NCBI RefSeq assembly: GCF_030865425.1
Contig: NZ_JAVFCB010000003.1
Coordinates: 62,001-126,000 of the forward strand
DNA: 64,000 nucleotides
Direction: 5' to 3'
Origin: Microbacterium capsulatum
GTDB lineage: Bacteria > Actinomycetota > Actinomycetes > Actinomycetales > Microbacteriaceae
The notes under the pieces are model-generated. The model worked only from the letters and a program-made list of their open reading frames with translations. It was not told the origin of the DNA and did not search any database. Position 1 is the first letter of the stretch. Each line of letters opens with the position of its first letter. Below, piece by piece: positions 1-8,303 of the stretch. The position numbers and the translations under genes are program-made.

Positions 1-364
1 CTACGCCTGGGACGAGGTGCACGACGAGGCCGAGGTCCTCGAGCACACGATCAGCGACCGCCTGCTGGCGGGCATCGACGCCCGGCTCGGGCACCCGCGC
101 TTCGACCCGCACGGCGACGCGATCCCCGACTCCGCGGGCGCGGTCGAGCGCACCCCGTTCGTGCTGCTGGTCGATGCACCGGCCGGGCACTCCGGACGCG
201 TGCTGCGCGTGGACGACCGCGATCCGGAGCTGCTGCGCGCGCTCGAGTCGGCGGGCGTGGCGATCGGCGGCGAGGTCACGGTGCTCGAGGACGGGCTGCG
301 GATCGGCGGCGCCGACGTGGCGCTGCCCGACGGCGCGGCCGAGGTCGTGTGGCTGTCGGCCTGA
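1..364 (+). CDS. DtxR/MntR-family metal-dependent transcriptional regulator, C-terminal part (5' end outside window)
   Basis: The open frame runs in from the left edge (codons start at base 2) and ends at TGA 362-364. The first visible residues, YAWDEVHDEAEVLEHTISDR, followed by LLAGIDARLGHPRFDPHGD, are the metal-binding and dimerisation signature of DtxR-type repressors (WDEVHxEAExLEHxxS, then RLGxPxxDPHG). The last ~75 residues look like the SH3-like FeoA-type domain that closes the long forms of this family. The family represses iron or manganese uptake genes when bound to Fe2+ or Mn2+. The DNA-binding helix-turn-helix lies outside the window, so which metal is sensed cannot be judged. The gene is followed by a repeat-filled gap and does not appear co-transcribed with the next gene, which has its own promoter. 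Confidence 0.85.
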   Translation, partial: YAWDEVHDEAEVLEHTISDRLLAGIDARLGHPRFDPHGDAIPDSAGAVERTPFVLLVDAPAGHSGRVLRVDDRDPELLRALESAGVAIGGEVTVLEDGLRIGGADVALPDGAAEVVWLSA

Positions 365-435
365 GGCCCGCCGGGACCGCCGCGGGTCGAGCACACCGCT
401 CGCACCCTCGCCCCGAACCCACGCCCGTCGGACCC

Positions 436-633
436 GGAGATGGAAACCGCGCCTGCACGCACCCCGCGAGCAGCGGAATCCATCTTCACACGTCCGTGCG
501 TTCGCGCCGGAGATGGAAACCGCTCCTCCACGCACCCCGCGAGCAGCGGAATCCATCTCCCCGCATCCGCACGTTCGCGCCGGAGATGGAAACCGGTCCT
601 CCACGCGCCCCGCGAGCAGCGGAATCCATCTCC
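436..633. repeat. Three tandem 73-bp units, each holding an imperfect hairpin (family A)
   Basis: Units begin at 436, 509 and 582, exactly 73 bp apart. Each opens with GGAGATGGAAACCG and closes about 51 bp later with AGCGGAATCCATCTCC (CATCTT in the first). The ends are inverted complements except for an AA/AA mismatch, so each unit can form a stem of about 16 bp, separated from the next by a ~21-bp spacer. Diverged copies occur at 14963-15084, so this is a dispersed family. The 365-713 gap contains nothing else recognisable except the promoter of the next gene. Confidence 0.8.
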
Positions 634-701
634 CCGGCGGGCGCGCACGGCCCCACCGCGCCAATCGCCCGCCCCGACATCCGCCCGTAACCGTCCGGTC
701 C

Positions 702-707
702 TAGGCT
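702..707 (+). promoter_or_regulatory. Predicted -10 box (TAGGCT) of a leaderless promoter
   Basis: TAGGCT lies exactly 6 nt before the ATG at 714 and there is no Shine-Dalgarno sequence between them, so the transcript probably starts at or next to the start codon. The same geometry recurs at eight other genes in the window. Confidence 0.6.
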
Positions 708-713
708 GGGCGC

Positions 714-1517
714 ATGGTCGAACGCGCGGACATCGAATGCTGGCTCACCGACATGGACGGCGTGCTCGTGCACGAGAACGACGCCCTGCCCGGGGCGGCC
801 GACCTGCTCGCAGGATGGGAGCGCGACGGGATCCCGTACCTGGTCCTCACGAACAACTCGATCTTCACCGCCCGCGACCTCTCCGCCCGGCTCCGCTCGA
901 GCGGCCTGATCGTCCCGGAGGAGCGGATCTGGACCTCGGCCCTCGCGACCGCCGACTTCCTGAAGCAGCAGCTGCCGGGCGGATCCGCGTTCGTGATCGG
1001 CGAGGCAGGGATCCTCACCGCGCTGCACGAGGCCGGGTTCATCATGACCGAGACGGATCCCGACTTCGTCGTCGTCGGCGAGACCCGCAACTACTCCTTC
1101 GAGGCGATCACGAAGGCGATCCGGCTCATCGAGCGCGGCGCGCGCTTCATCGTCACCAACCCCGACGCCACCGGTCCGAGCGCCGACGGTCCGCTGCCCG
1201 CGACCGGCGCGATCGCCGCGCTCATCACGAAGGCGACCGGCAAGGATCCGTACGTGGTCGGCAAGCCGAACCCGATGATGTTCCGCTCGGCGCTCAACAA
1301 GATCGGCGCGCACTCGAAGAAGACCGGCATGATCGGCGACCGGATGGACACCGACATCGTCGCCGGCATCGAGGCGGGCCTGCACACCGTGCTCGTGCTG
1401 ACCGGGATCAGCGACCGCGCCGAGATGGAGAAGTACCCGTTCCGCCCCGACGAGATCTTCGGCGGCGTGATCGACCTGGTCGCCGAGCCTGTCGAAGCGC
1501 CCACCGGGACGGACTGA
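714..1517 (+). CDS. HAD-IIA family phosphatase, NagD-like
   Basis: A 267-residue cytoplasmic HAD hydrolase of the IIA (NagD/p-nitrophenylphosphatase) type. Visible motifs: DMDGVL near residue 14 (nucleophile and acid Asp), LTNNS (motif II), GKPNPMMF (motif III Lys) and GDRMDTDI (motif IV). The family removes phosphate from nucleotides and sugar phosphates; the natural substrate cannot be read from sequence. The ATG at 714 sits 6 nt after TAGGCT, so the mRNA is probably leaderless. It is the first gene of a three-gene operon (next start 2 nt downstream). The last residues, AEPVEAPTGTD, are encoded by a copy of the dispersed GAGCCTGTCGAAG-type repeat, so the tail probably arose by repeat insertion or extension. 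Confidence 0.85.
   Translation: MVERADIECWLTDMDGVLVHENDALPGAADLLAGWERDGIPYLVLTNNSIFTARDLSARLRSSGLIVPEERIWTSALATADFLKQQLPGGSAFVIGEAGILTALHEAGFIMTETDPDFVVVGETRNYSFEAITKAIRLIERGARFIVTNPDATGPSADGPLPATGAIAALITKATGKDPYVVGKPNPMMFRSALNKIGAHSKKTGMIGDRMDTDIVAGIEAGLHTVLVLTGISDRAEMEKYPFRPDEIFGGVIDLVAEPVEAPTGTD
1481..1500 (+). repeat. Short dispersed repeat (GAGCCTGTCGAAG type) inside a coding region
   Basis: The sequence is the complement of the CTTCGACGGGCTC repeat seen at 17001-17025 and 17893-17913. Here it encodes the C-terminal EPVEA of the NagD-like phosphatase. Confidence 0.5.
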
Positions 1518-1519
1518 CC

Positions 1520-2092
1520 ATGGGTGCGCTCGACGACGGGGTCAGGGTGGTCGCGGCGGACGCCGCAGCCTGGCGCGCCTGGCTCGCCGAGAACCACGCC
1601 TCCTCCGCCGGCGCCTGGCTGGTGCGCCCGCGGCCCGGCAACGAGGACGTGCACATCGACTACGAGGACGCGATCCTGCAGGCCCTGTGCTTCGGATGGA
1701 TCGACGGGCCGGTGCGGAGCTTCGACGAGCGGATCGGCGGCCTGTGGTTCGCACCGCGCCAGGCGTCGAGCGGGTGGGCGGCGACGAACAAGGCCCGCGT
1801 GGCCGCGCTCGAGGCGGCCGGACTGCTCGAAGCGGCCGGGATCCGCGCGATCGAGGCCGCGAAGGCGAACGGCGCGTGGACCGTGCTGGACGGACCGGAG
1901 GCGGGGATCGAACCCGACGACCTCACCGCCGCACTGGATGCGTCGCCGGCCGCGCGTGCGGGCTGGGACGCGTTCCCTCCCTCGGCCAAGAAGTTCGCGC
2001 TCACGCAGATCGCGATGGCGAAGCGCCCGGAGACCCGGGCCGCGCGGATCGCGAAGGTCGCCGCCGACGCCGCGGAGGGGAGGCGGCCATGA
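1520..2092 (+). CDS. YdeI/OmpD-associated-type protein
   Basis: A 190-residue soluble protein whose first two thirds match the YdeI/OmpD-associated family: W-rich start, DAILQALCFGWIDG, then RFxPRQASSGWAATNKARVAAL. The end (SAKKFALTQIAMAKRPETRAARI) is the lysine/arginine-rich helix that usually closes these proteins. The biochemical role of the family is not established. ATG 1520 follows the phosphatase stop by 2 nt, and the stop codon overlaps the next start (ATGA at 2089-2092), so the gene is translationally coupled on both sides. Confidence 0.75.
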   Translation: MGALDDGVRVVAADAAAWRAWLAENHASSAGAWLVRPRPGNEDVHIDYEDAILQALCFGWIDGPVRSFDERIGGLWFAPRQASSGWAATNKARVAALEAAGLLEAAGIRAIEAAKANGAWTVLDGPEAGIEPDDLTAALDASPAARAGWDAFPPSAKKFALTQIAMAKRPETRAARIAKVAADAAEGRRP

Positions 2093-2262
2093 CCCCCGGC
2101 GACAACCAGCTGCTGCTCGTCGTGCTGCTGCTCATCTCGCTCGCGGCGCTCACGGTCTGGATCGTGCAGTTCTTCCGCGGCCGGCGCGGTCGCGGCGACG
2201 GCCACGGCCCGTGGTGGGAGGGGCCGTGGGACGAGGACGACAAGGATTCATCCGGTCGTTGA
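2089..2262 (+). CDS. Small single-pass membrane protein (57 aa)
   Basis: The ATG overlaps the preceding stop (ATGA). The protein is MTPGDNQLL, then one hydrophobic helix (about residues 8-29), a basic RGRRGRGD stretch and an acidic W-rich tail (WWEGPWDEDDKD). This predicts an N-out/C-in membrane protein. No family is recognised. The stop codon falls in the first bases of a dispersed GGTCGTTGAGCGAGC repeat, so the extreme C-terminus is repeat-derived. Operon position and the coherent hydropathy argue that it is a real gene. Confidence 0.6.
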   Translation: MTPGDNQLLLVVLLLISLAALTVWIVQFFRGRRGRGDGHGPWWEGPWDEDDKDSSGR

Positions 2263-2442
2263 GCGAGCCCCGAGCGCAGCGAGGAGCGAGACGAAACGAT
2301 CTCCAGACCCCGCCGATCGACGGGCACCGCCCCATCCGCTCGCTGGTCGCGACACGCCCTCATTCCCGGGCTTTGACGACGATTCGCGACCAGCGAGGAG
2401 CGAGACGAAACGAGGCGATCGACGGGCACCGCCCGAGGGCAG
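2254..2442. repeat. Repeat cluster with a 60-bp palindrome (family B, copy 1)
   Basis: At 2339-2397, CTCGCTGGTCGCGA and TCGCGACCAGCGAG form perfect 14-bp inverted arms around CACGCCCTCATTCC...GACGAT. On both sides is a direct repeat GAGCGAGACGAAACGA, followed by GATCGACGGGCACCGCC. The upstream flank starts with GGTCGTTGAGCGAGCC. Copies of the palindrome recur at 26470-26530 (opposite orientation) and 29796-29854. It separates two convergent genes. Confidence 0.75.
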
Positions 2443-3345
2443 CTACCGCAGGATCAGCGCCGCGGCACCGATGAGCGGCCCCTCGTCGCCGAGCCCCGAG
2501 CGCACCACCCGGGTGCCCCGGGAGTAGGCGTGCTGCGCCGTCTCCGCGAGCGCGGCCTGCACGAGCTCGACGTAGTCGTCCGAGACGCGGGAGAAGCCGC
2601 CGCCGATCGCGACGACCTCGAGGTCCACGAGGGTCGAGGCGTCGCCGAGGGCCAGGCCCACGGTGCGCGCGGAGCGCTCGATCGCGGCGCGGGCGATCGG
2701 ATCCCCGGCCTTGGCGTCGCGGGCGAGATCCTCACCCGCAGCACCCGTCCAGCCCTGCGTGCGCGCCCAGGCGACGCTCGCGGGGCCGGAGGCGACCTGC
2801 TCGACCGTGAGCTCGGGCGTCGCGTGCACCTGGCCGAGGTGGCCGGCGTTGCCCGAGGCGCCGGGCATGTACCGGCCGTCGATCACGAACCCGCCGCCGA
2901 CGCCCGTCGAGACGACGATCGACAGCGACGTGGCCGCGCCCTGGGTGGCGCCGAGCCACGACTCGGCGAGCGCGAGGCAGCCGCCGTCGTGCGCGAACAC
3001 CGTCGGGACATCCGTCCCGGTCACCGCGGAGGCGGACTCCCGGACCGCTCCGCGCAGGTCGAACCCGCGGGCGCCCGGCATGTTCACGGGGATGATCGTG
3101 CCCTGCTCGCGGTCGATCGGGCCGGCGCTGCCGACACCCGCGCCGAGCAGCGCCGCATCCGTGGGCAGACCGGCGAGCGCGTGCGCGACCACCTCGTCGA
3201 TCGCGGCCCGCATCGACGCGAACGTGGCGTCGGGTCCGGTTGGGCGGCGGCTGCGCGTGCCGTCGACCACGCTGCCGTCGTCGCGCACGAGCGCGGCCTC
3301 GAGCTTGGTGCCGCCGACGTCGACGGCGAGCGCGACCGCAGTCAT
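2443..3345 (-). CDS. ROK-family sugar kinase, glucokinase-like
   Basis: A 300-residue ASKHA-fold protein. The N-terminal phosphate loop AVDVGGTKLEAALV, the GAGVGSAGPID block, the HDGGCLALAE segment (where ROK enzymes carry the catalytic Asp) and STGVGGGFVIDG identify it as ROK. A bound transcription factor is excluded because there is no N-terminal HTH. After GNAGHLGQ the usual zinc site CxCGxxGCxE is missing and is replaced by VHATPELTVEQVASGP, so this is a zinc-less variant. The likely role is ATP-dependent phosphorylation of a hexose or hexosamine; the substrate is unknown. GGAG lies 8 nt before the ATG. Confidence 0.75.
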   Translation of the reverse strand: MTAVALAVDVGGTKLEAALVRDDGSVVDGTRSRRPTGPDATFASMRAAIDEVVAHALAGLPTDAALLGAGVGSAGPIDREQGTIIPVNMPGARGFDLRGAVRESASAVTGTDVPTVFAHDGGCLALAESWLGATQGAATSLSIVVSTGVGGGFVIDGRYMPGASGNAGHLGQVHATPELTVEQVASGPASVAWARTQGWTGAAGEDLARDAKAGDPIARAAIERSARTVGLALGDASTLVDLEVVAIGGGFSRVSDDYVELVQAALAETAQHAYSRGTRVVRSGLGDEGPLIGAAALILR

Positions 3346-3374
3346 GCGGCCCGCTCCGCCCGGTCACCCGCGAC

Positions 3375-3450
3375 GGATGCACGATCCTGCGACGTCTGCA
3401 CGACCCGATCCGCGATTCGATCGTGCAGACCTCGCGCGATCGTGCAGATG
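3375..3450. repeat. Clustered short inverted repeats in the ROK/pyrE gap
   Basis: The motif ATCGTGCAGA and its complement TCTGCACGA occur several times here (GACGTCTGCACGA, TCGATCGTGCAGAC, CGATCGTGCAGATG). The stretch could fold into alternative hairpins. It lies downstream of pyrE and upstream of the ROK gene, so it may terminate pyrE transcription or act as an operator; which is not clear. Confidence 0.4.
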
Positions 3451-3466
3451 TCCGCGCCCGAGGTCA

Positions 3467-4042
3467 TCACTGCGGTGCGAGACCCAGGTCGTCGAGGTCG
3501 ATCGCGGCGAGCCACTGCAGGCCCTCGGCCTCGATCGCGGCCTGCGCCCCGGTCTTGCGGTCGACGATCGAGATCACCGCGACCGGCTCGGCGCCGGCCT
3601 TGCGGAGCACCTCGACGGCCTTCAGGGGGGATCCGCCGGTGGTGGAGGTGTCCTCGACGACGACGACGCGCTTGCCGGTGACGTCGGCGCCCTCGATCTG
3701 ACGGCCGCGGCCGTGGTCCTTCGGTTCCTTGCGCACGACGAACGCGTCGACGGGTGCGCCCGCGCGGACGGACTCGTGCATGACGGCGTTGGCGATCGGG
3801 TCGGCGCCCAGAGTGAGGCCGCCGACGGCCTGGATGCCGTCGAGCCCCTGCAGCAGGTCGAGCACGATGCGGCCGATCGCGGGCGCCGCACGGTGGTCGA
3901 GCGTCAGCTTGCGCATGTCGACGTAGTACGTCGCCTTCTTGCCGCTGGAGAGCGTGAAATCGCCGTGGAACACCGCCTCGTCCTTGATCAGGGCGATGAG
4001 GGCCTGGCGGTCGGCTTCGAGTTCAGGGGTGCTGAGCGTCAC
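3467..4042 (-). CDS. pyrE: Orotate phosphoribosyltransferase
   Basis: A protein of about 191 residues that joins orotate to PRPP to form OMP, the fifth step of de novo UMP synthesis. The PRPP-binding signature VVVVEDTSTTGGSPLKAVEV is intact, as are SSGKKATYYVDMRKLTL and the VRKEPKDHGRGR loop that carries the catalytic Lys. The frame can also start at GTG 4048, but GTG 4042 lies exactly 6 nt after TAGACT, the spacing seen at the other leaderless genes here, so I prefer it. The gene stands alone, with no other pyrimidine genes in the window. Confidence 0.92.
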   Translation of the reverse strand: MTLSTPELEADRQALIALIKDEAVFHGDFTLSSGKKATYYVDMRKLTLDHRAAPAIGRIVLDLLQGLDGIQAVGGLTLGADPIANAVMHESVRAGAPVDAFVVRKEPKDHGRGRQIEGADVTGKRVVVVEDTSTTGGSPLKAVEVLRKAGAEPVAVISIVDRKTGAQAAIEAEGLQWLAAIDLDDLGLAPQ

Positions 4043-4048
4043 GGTCAC

Positions 4049-4054
4049 AGTCTA
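4049..4054 (-). promoter_or_regulatory. Predicted -10 box (TAGACT) of pyrE, leaderless
   Basis: Read on the minus strand, TAGACT is followed by GTGACC and then GTG. The 6-nt spacing to the second GTG matches the other leaderless promoters. Confidence 0.55.
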
Positions 4055-4160
4055 GGACGCGGGTTCGCCGCGCCCAGGCCCGCGGATCCCCCTGGCCCGG
4101 CGGGGAGGACGGTGCGAGACTGGCGGAGACCCGAGACGGAGACACCAGGGAGGATCCCCC

Positions 4161-4703
4161 ATGCTCGACCTCGATCCGTACGCCGCCCTCGCCCGGCTGA
4201 GGCCGGTGCCGCCGCTGGAGCTGTCGAGCCCCGACTTCGACGCCGGCGGGCCGCTGCCCGCGTGGGCGTGGTCGGAATCGCGCGGCGGAGCGGACCGGTC
4301 CCCCGGCCTCGTCTGGGGCGAGCCGCCGGCCGGCACGAAGAGCTTCGCGCTGAGCGTGCTCGATCCGGACGCCCCCACCGGCACCGGCTTCTGGCACTGG
4401 GCGGTGGCGAACATCCCCGCGGACGTGCGGTCGCTGCCGGCCGATGCGGGCGACGGGGAGAGCGGATCCCTGCCGGCCGCGGCGGTCACGCTCCCGAACG
4501 AGGCGCGGCTGCCGCGCTACATCGGGGCGGCTCCGCCGGCCGGCACCGGCGTGCACCGCTACTTCTTCACGGTCGACGCGCTCGACATCGCGGAGATCGA
4601 TCTGACCGGTCGGGAGACGCCCGCCTACCTCGGTTTCAACCGGCATTTCCATGTGCTCGCGCGCGGGATCCTGATCGGCACCGCGGATCCGTCTGTCCGG
4701 TAG
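4161..4703 (+). CDS. YbhB/YbcL-like phosphatidylethanolamine-binding (PEBP) family protein
   Basis: A 180-residue protein with the PEBP/Raf-kinase-inhibitor-like signature: LSVLDPDAPTGTGFWHWAV followed by NIP, and later GVHRYFFTVDALD. The anion-binding pocket residues (DPDAP, HW, HRY) are present. Bacterial members are soluble proteins of unknown physiological role. The ATG has a good ribosome-binding site (GGGAGGA, 5 nt upstream). It is transcribed divergently from pyrE. Confidence 0.85.
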   Translation: MLDLDPYAALARLRPVPPLELSSPDFDAGGPLPAWAWSESRGGADRSPGLVWGEPPAGTKSFALSVLDPDAPTGTGFWHWAVANIPADVRSLPADAGDGESGSLPAAAVTLPNEARLPRYIGAAPPAGTGVHRYFFTVDALDIAEIDLTGRETPAYLGFNRHFHVLARGILIGTADPSVR

Positions 4704-4759
4704 CGCGCCCCGCGGATCCGCGTTCGTTCTTTCGATAGGTGGAACTTAAGCTTCACATT

Positions 4760-4800
4760 GTGGTAATCTCGCCGCGAGAGTAATCTCGACATCGAGATAA
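4760..4800. promoter_or_regulatory. Putative operator of the GlcG-like/malate synthase operon
   Basis: ATCTCG-ACAT-CGAGAT at 4783-4798 is a perfect inverted repeat, preceded by a related CTCG-CCG-CGAG at 4768-4778. The region just upstream (4735-4768) is unusually AT-rich for this genome and probably holds the promoter. A repressor that senses glyoxylate or glycolate would fit the genes it controls, but no regulator is encoded next to it. Confidence 0.45.
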
Positions 4801-4820
4801 ATCACGCCGAGGAGACACCG

Positions 4821-5255
4821 ATGTCCACCACGCACCGACAGACCGTCGCGATCACGTACGAGACGGCCGCACGCGCTGTGGCGATCGCCCTCGAGATCGG
4901 CGCCGAGCGAGGGCTGCCGACCGTGGCCGCCGTCGCCGACCCCTCGATGACGCTCATCGCCTACGGCATGGCCGACGGCTCCACGCCGCACAGCGCCGAC
5001 ACCTCTCAGCGCAAGGCCTTCAGCAGCGCCTCGATCCGCCGCCGAACCGGCCAGATCTCCGAGGCGCTCGCCGCGACCCTGCCTCTCGGCACGGGCGGCA
5101 AGATGACCACGATCGACGGCGGAGTCCCGATCTTCTTCGGCGACCTCCACGTCGGCGGCCTCGGCATCGCCGGCGGACCCCCGGCGCTCGACGCCGAGAT
5201 CGCCCTGGAAACCCTGAAGCGCCTCGGCGCACGCACAGAAGGAATGGAACTATGA
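4821..5255 (+). CDS. GlcG/HbpS-family protein
   Basis: A 144-residue protein of the GlcG/HbpS (PduO-C-like) fold: [31 protein letters not shown], then [13 protein letters not shown] and [20 protein letters not shown]. Some members bind haem or cobalamin-like ligands, and many are encoded next to glycolate/glyoxylate genes with no known activity. Here its stop overlaps the start of malate synthase G (ATGA, 5252-5255), so both are made together. An accessory role in glyoxylate metabolism is inferred from this linkage only. Confidence 0.8.
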   Translation: MSTTHRQTVAITYETAARAVAIALEIGAERGLPTVAAVADPSMTLIAYGMADGSTPHSADTSQRKAFSSASIRRRTGQISEALAATLPLGTGGKMTTIDGGVPIFFGDLHVGGLGIAGGPPALDAEIALETLKRLGARTEGMEL

Positions 5256-7438
5256 CCTCGTACCTCTCCCGCGCGGACCTGTCGGTCGCCGCGCCGATCG
5301 TCGAGTTCGCCGAGGCGTCGCTTGCCGATGCCGGTCGCGACATCGACGCGTTCTGGGCGGGGGCGAGTGCGATCGTCCACGACCTCGTGCCCCGCAACGC
5401 GGCGCTGCTCGCCAAGCGCGACGAGCTGCAGCAGAAGATCGACGAGTACCACCGCGCGAACCCGGGTCTGCCGGATCCGGCCGCCTACCGCGCCTTCCTC
5501 ACCGAGATCGGCTACCTCGTCCCCGTCCCCGAGTCGGTCAGCGTGACCACCGAGAACGTCGACCCCGAGATCGCCACCCTGGCCGGTCCGCAGCTGGTCG
5601 TGCCGCTGCTGAACGCCCGCTTCGCGCTGAACGCCGCGAACGCCCGCTGGGGATCCCTCTACGACGCCCTGTACGGCACCGACGCGATCGACCAGACCGG
5701 CGAGCTCGCCCCCGGCACGGAGTTCAACCCCGCCCGCGCCGCCGCGGTCGTCGCCTACGGCCGCCGCCTGCTCGACGGCATCGCCCCGCTCGCCGACGGC
5801 TCGCACACCGAGGCCACCGGCTACCGCGTGGACGCGGACGGCCTCGTCGTCTCGACCGCCGCCGGCGACCGCCGCCTCGCCGACCCCGCCCGCTTCGTGG
5901 GCTACACCGGCGACGCCGACGCCCCCGGCGCGGTGCTGCTGGTGCAGAACGGCACGCACGCCGAGATCCTCATCGACCGCACCGGACGGATCGGCAGCAC
6001 CGACGCCGCCGGCGTGCAGGACATCATCCTGGAGTCCGCGCTCACCGCGATCCTCGACCTCGAGGACTCGGTCGCGGCCGTCGACGGCGACGACAAGGCG
6101 CTCGGCTACCGCAACTGGCGCGGCTTCATGGACGGCACCCTCACCGAGTCCGTCACCAAGGGCGGCCGCACGTTCACACGTGCGCTGAACCCGGACCGCA
6201 CCTACCGCACCGCGAACGGCGGCGAGATCACGCTCCCCGGCCGCGCCGTGCTGTTCATCCGCAACGTCGGCCACCTGATGCGCACGCCCGCCGTGCTCGA
6301 CCGCAACGGCGAAGAGGTGTTCGAGGGCATCGTCGACGCGATCATGACTGCGCTCGGCACGCTGCCGGAGCTCGAGGGCCCGAACCGCGGCCGCAACTCC
6401 CGCACCGGCTCGATGTACATCGTCAAGCCCAAGATGCACGGCCCCGAAGAGGTCGCGTTCGCCACCGAGCTGTTCGGCCGCGTCGAGGAGCTCCTCGGCC
6501 TGCCCGCGCGCACCATGAAGGTCGGCATCATGGACGAGGAGCGCCGCACCTCGGCGAACCTCGCCGCCGCGATCGCCGCCGGATCCGACCGGGTCGTGTT
6601 CATCAACACCGGCTTCCTGGACCGCACCGGCGACGAGATCCACACCTCGCTGCACGCCGGCCCGTTCCTGCCGAAGGCCGGCATCAAGGCCCAGCCGTTC
6701 ATGAAGGCCTACGAGGACCGCAACGTCGCGATCGGCGTCGCCGCGGGTCTCAGCGGACGCGCGCAGATCGGCAAGGGCATGTGGGCCGAGCCCGACCTCA
6801 TGCACGACATGCTCGAGAAGAAGATCGCGCACCCGCTCGCCGGCGCCTCGACCGCGTGGGTGCCCTCGCCGACCGCCGGGACGCTGCACGCGCTGCACTA
6901 CCACGAGGTCGACCCGTTCACCGTGCGGGCGACGCTGCCGCCGGTCGACGACAGCGCACTGGACCGCCTGCTCGTCCCGCCGCTCGCGGACGAGGGCGCG
7001 CTCACGCCCGAGGTCGTCGCCGAGGAGATCGACAACAACGTGCAGTCGATCCTCGGCTACGTCGTGCGCTGGATCGACCAGGGCATCGGCGTCTCGAAGG
7101 TCCCGGACATCCACGACATCGGTCTGATGGAGGACCGCGCCACGCTGCGCATCTCCAGCCAGCTGCTGGCGAACTGGCTGCTCCACGGCGTGATCACCGA
7201 GGCGCAGGTCGACGACAGCCTGCGGCGTCTCGCGGTCGTGGTCGACGAGCAGAACGCCGGGGACCCGAACTACGAGCCGCTCGCGTTCGCCGAGGGCGAG
7301 GAGCCGGGTATCGCGTTCACCGCTGCCCGCCGCCTGATCGTCGAGGGCGCCGCGCAGCCGAGCGGCTACACCGAGCCGCTGCTGCACGGCCTGCGTCGCG
7401 AGAAGAAGGCCGAGCAGGCCGCAGCGGTCACGGCGTAA
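5252..7438 (+). CDS. glcB: Malate synthase G
   Basis: A 728-residue enzyme, the usual length of the G isoform, that condenses glyoxylate with acetyl-CoA to give malate. Recognisable blocks: [13 protein letters not shown] (active-site acidic residues), the NPDRTY segment, [19 protein letters not shown] (substrate-binding Arg region), [12 protein letters not shown] and [22 protein letters not shown]. Start and RBS (AGAAGGAA) overlap the GlcG-like gene. In this window glyoxylate could come from the allantoin pathway encoded at 60.8-64 kb; no isocitrate lyase is present. A strong hairpin downstream ends the operon. Confidence 0.96.
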   Translation: MTSYLSRADLSVAAPIVEFAEASLADAGRDIDAFWAGASAIVHDLVPRNAALLAKRDELQQKIDEYHRANPGLPDPAAYRAFLTEIGYLVPVPESVSVTTENVDPEIATLAGPQLVVPLLNARFALNAANARWGSLYDALYGTDAIDQTGELAPGTEFNPARAAAVVAYGRRLLDGIAPLADGSHTEATGYRVDADGLVVSTAAGDRRLADPARFVGYTGDADAPGAVLLVQNGTHAEILIDRTGRIGSTDAAGVQDIILESALTAILDLEDSVAAVDGDDKALGYRNWRGFMDGTLTESVTKGGRTFTRALNPDRTYRTANGGEITLPGRAVLFIRNVGHLMRTPAVLDRNGEEVFEGIVDAIMTALGTLPELEGPNRGRNSRTGSMYIVKPKMHGPEEVAFATELFGRVEELLGLPARTMKVGIMDEERRTSANLAAAIAAGSDRVVFINTGFLDRTGDEIHTSLHAGPFLPKAGIKAQPFMKAYEDRNVAIGVAAGLSGRAQIGKGMWAEPDLMHDMLEKKIAHPLAGASTAWVPSPTAGTLHALHYHEVDPFTVRATLPPVDDSALDRLLVPPLADEGALTPEVVAEEIDNNVQSILGYVVRWIDQGIGVSKVPDIHDIGLMEDRATLRISSQLLANWLLHGVITEAQVDDSLRRLAVVVDEQNAGDPNYEPLAFAEGEEPGIAFTAARRLIVEGAAQPSGYTEPLLHGLRREKKAEQAAAVTA

Positions 7439-7462
7439 GCCGCGGCCCCGAGGCCCTGCCAT

Positions 7463-7502
7463 CGAGAGGCGGGCGGATCCACCCGGGCCCGCCCGCCTCT
7501 CG
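7463..7502 (+). terminator. Hairpin terminator after malate synthase
   Basis: CGAGAGGCGGGCG and its complement CGCCCGCCTCTCG form a ~13-bp GC stem 25 nt after the glcB stop. There is no U-tract, as is common in high-GC actinobacteria. It lies between convergent genes and may serve both. Confidence 0.7.
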
Positions 7503-7528
7503 GCGTCTTCGCGCCGGCGTCCCCGCCG

Positions 7529-8119
7529 TCAGTGTGCGGGCACCTGCGCCTCGACCCACCGCGGGCCGGGCCTCGTCGCCGCGGCGTGCGCGTAGGCGGA
7601 GTGCCAGATCCGCTCGAACCGGCCCGGATCCATCGCGCCGGACCGGTAGGCGAGACTCGCGGCCTGGATCGTGTCGGCGAGGGCGTCCAGCCGGCGCCGG
7701 TGCTCGCCCTGCTCGCTGCTCTCCCCGCGCATCGGGCTGCACGACCAGAGCGCGGCGGCCGCGCGCCGCACCGTTCGCGTGCTCCGGGCGAGGGCGACCC
7801 CCGCCGCGACGAGCAGCGCGCCGAGCAGGAGCGCGGAGGCCAGCGGCGGGACGCCGACCGCGGTGAGCGCGATCCAGAGGATGAGGCCCGCGCCTCCCGC
7901 GACGGGCGGATAGCAGCGGGAGATCTCCGCGCGCCGTCGATCCCGCTCCGACGCCTCGGGCGGGTAGATCACGAGCAGGCTCGAGACGACGCCGTACCGG
8001 CTGACCGTGCGCGACAGGTACCCCCAGTGCAGGCGAGGGCGGTGCGTGCGCGGGGCGCGCACCCTCGCGGAACCGGAGGGGGTCCCCTCCGGGAACGCGG
8101 ATCGCTGTTCGATGACCAT
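7529..8119 (-). CDS. Two-helix membrane protein of unknown function
   Basis: A 196-residue protein. The N-terminal part holds HWGYLSRTVSRYGVVSSLLVIYPP, which resembles small actinobacterial membrane proteins of the DUF6611 type (recalled, not searched). Two membrane helices follow (about residues 77-113: PVAGGAGLILWIAL and PPLASALLLGALLVAAGVAL). The C-terminal third is cytoplasmic and helical. No catalytic motif is seen. The start ATG is 6 nt after CAGGGT and has no RBS, which matches the leaderless pattern. Confidence 0.6.
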   Translation of the reverse strand: MVIEQRSAFPEGTPSGSARVRAPRTHRPRLHWGYLSRTVSRYGVVSSLLVIYPPEASERDRRRAEISRCYPPVAGGAGLILWIALTAVGVPPLASALLLGALLVAAGVALARSTRTVRRAAAALWSCSPMRGESSEQGEHRRRLDALADTIQAASLAYRSGAMDPGRFERIWHSAYAHAAATRPGPRWVEAQVPAH

Positions 8120-8125
8120 GGCTCC

Positions 8126-8131
8126 ACCCTG
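8126..8131 (-). promoter_or_regulatory. Possible -10 box (CAGGGT) of a leaderless gene
   Basis: CAGGGT on the minus strand ends 6 nt before the ATG at 8119. It is a weaker match (C in the first position) than the other boxes. Confidence 0.35.
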
Positions 8132-8214
8132 CGTCCGGGTCTCGGGCCGGGTACCGGATCCATACGGAACGCATGCGGGTGCCCCGCGGATCCCCGCGCT
8201 TCCCGAACACCCTG

Positions 8215-8283
8215 CCGGTTTCGAAGCGCGAAGTTCGCTCGATATCGGGTCCGGATGCGGCAGACATCGCGCCTCGAAACCGG
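8215..8283. repeat. Long imperfect palindrome, 17-bp arms
   Basis: CCGGTTTCGAAGCGCGA pairs with TCGCGCCTCGAAACCGG (one mismatch) around a 35-nt loop. It lies between divergent genes and is too far from either stop codon to be a terminator. No second copy was seen, although the GTTCGAAGCGCG core recurs in the palindrome at 32231. Confidence 0.7.
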
Positions 8284-8303
8284 GAGAGCGGGCGCGGTCG
8301 GGC

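Noticed and set aside
436..633. The 73-bp tandem array as a CRISPR array
   Set aside because: Spacers are nearly identical, units are internally palindromic over their full length, and no cas genes are nearby.
5006..7462. 818-codon minus-strand open frame opposite malate synthase
   Set aside because: Translation is low-complexity shadow sequence ([12 protein letters not shown] type) without motifs.
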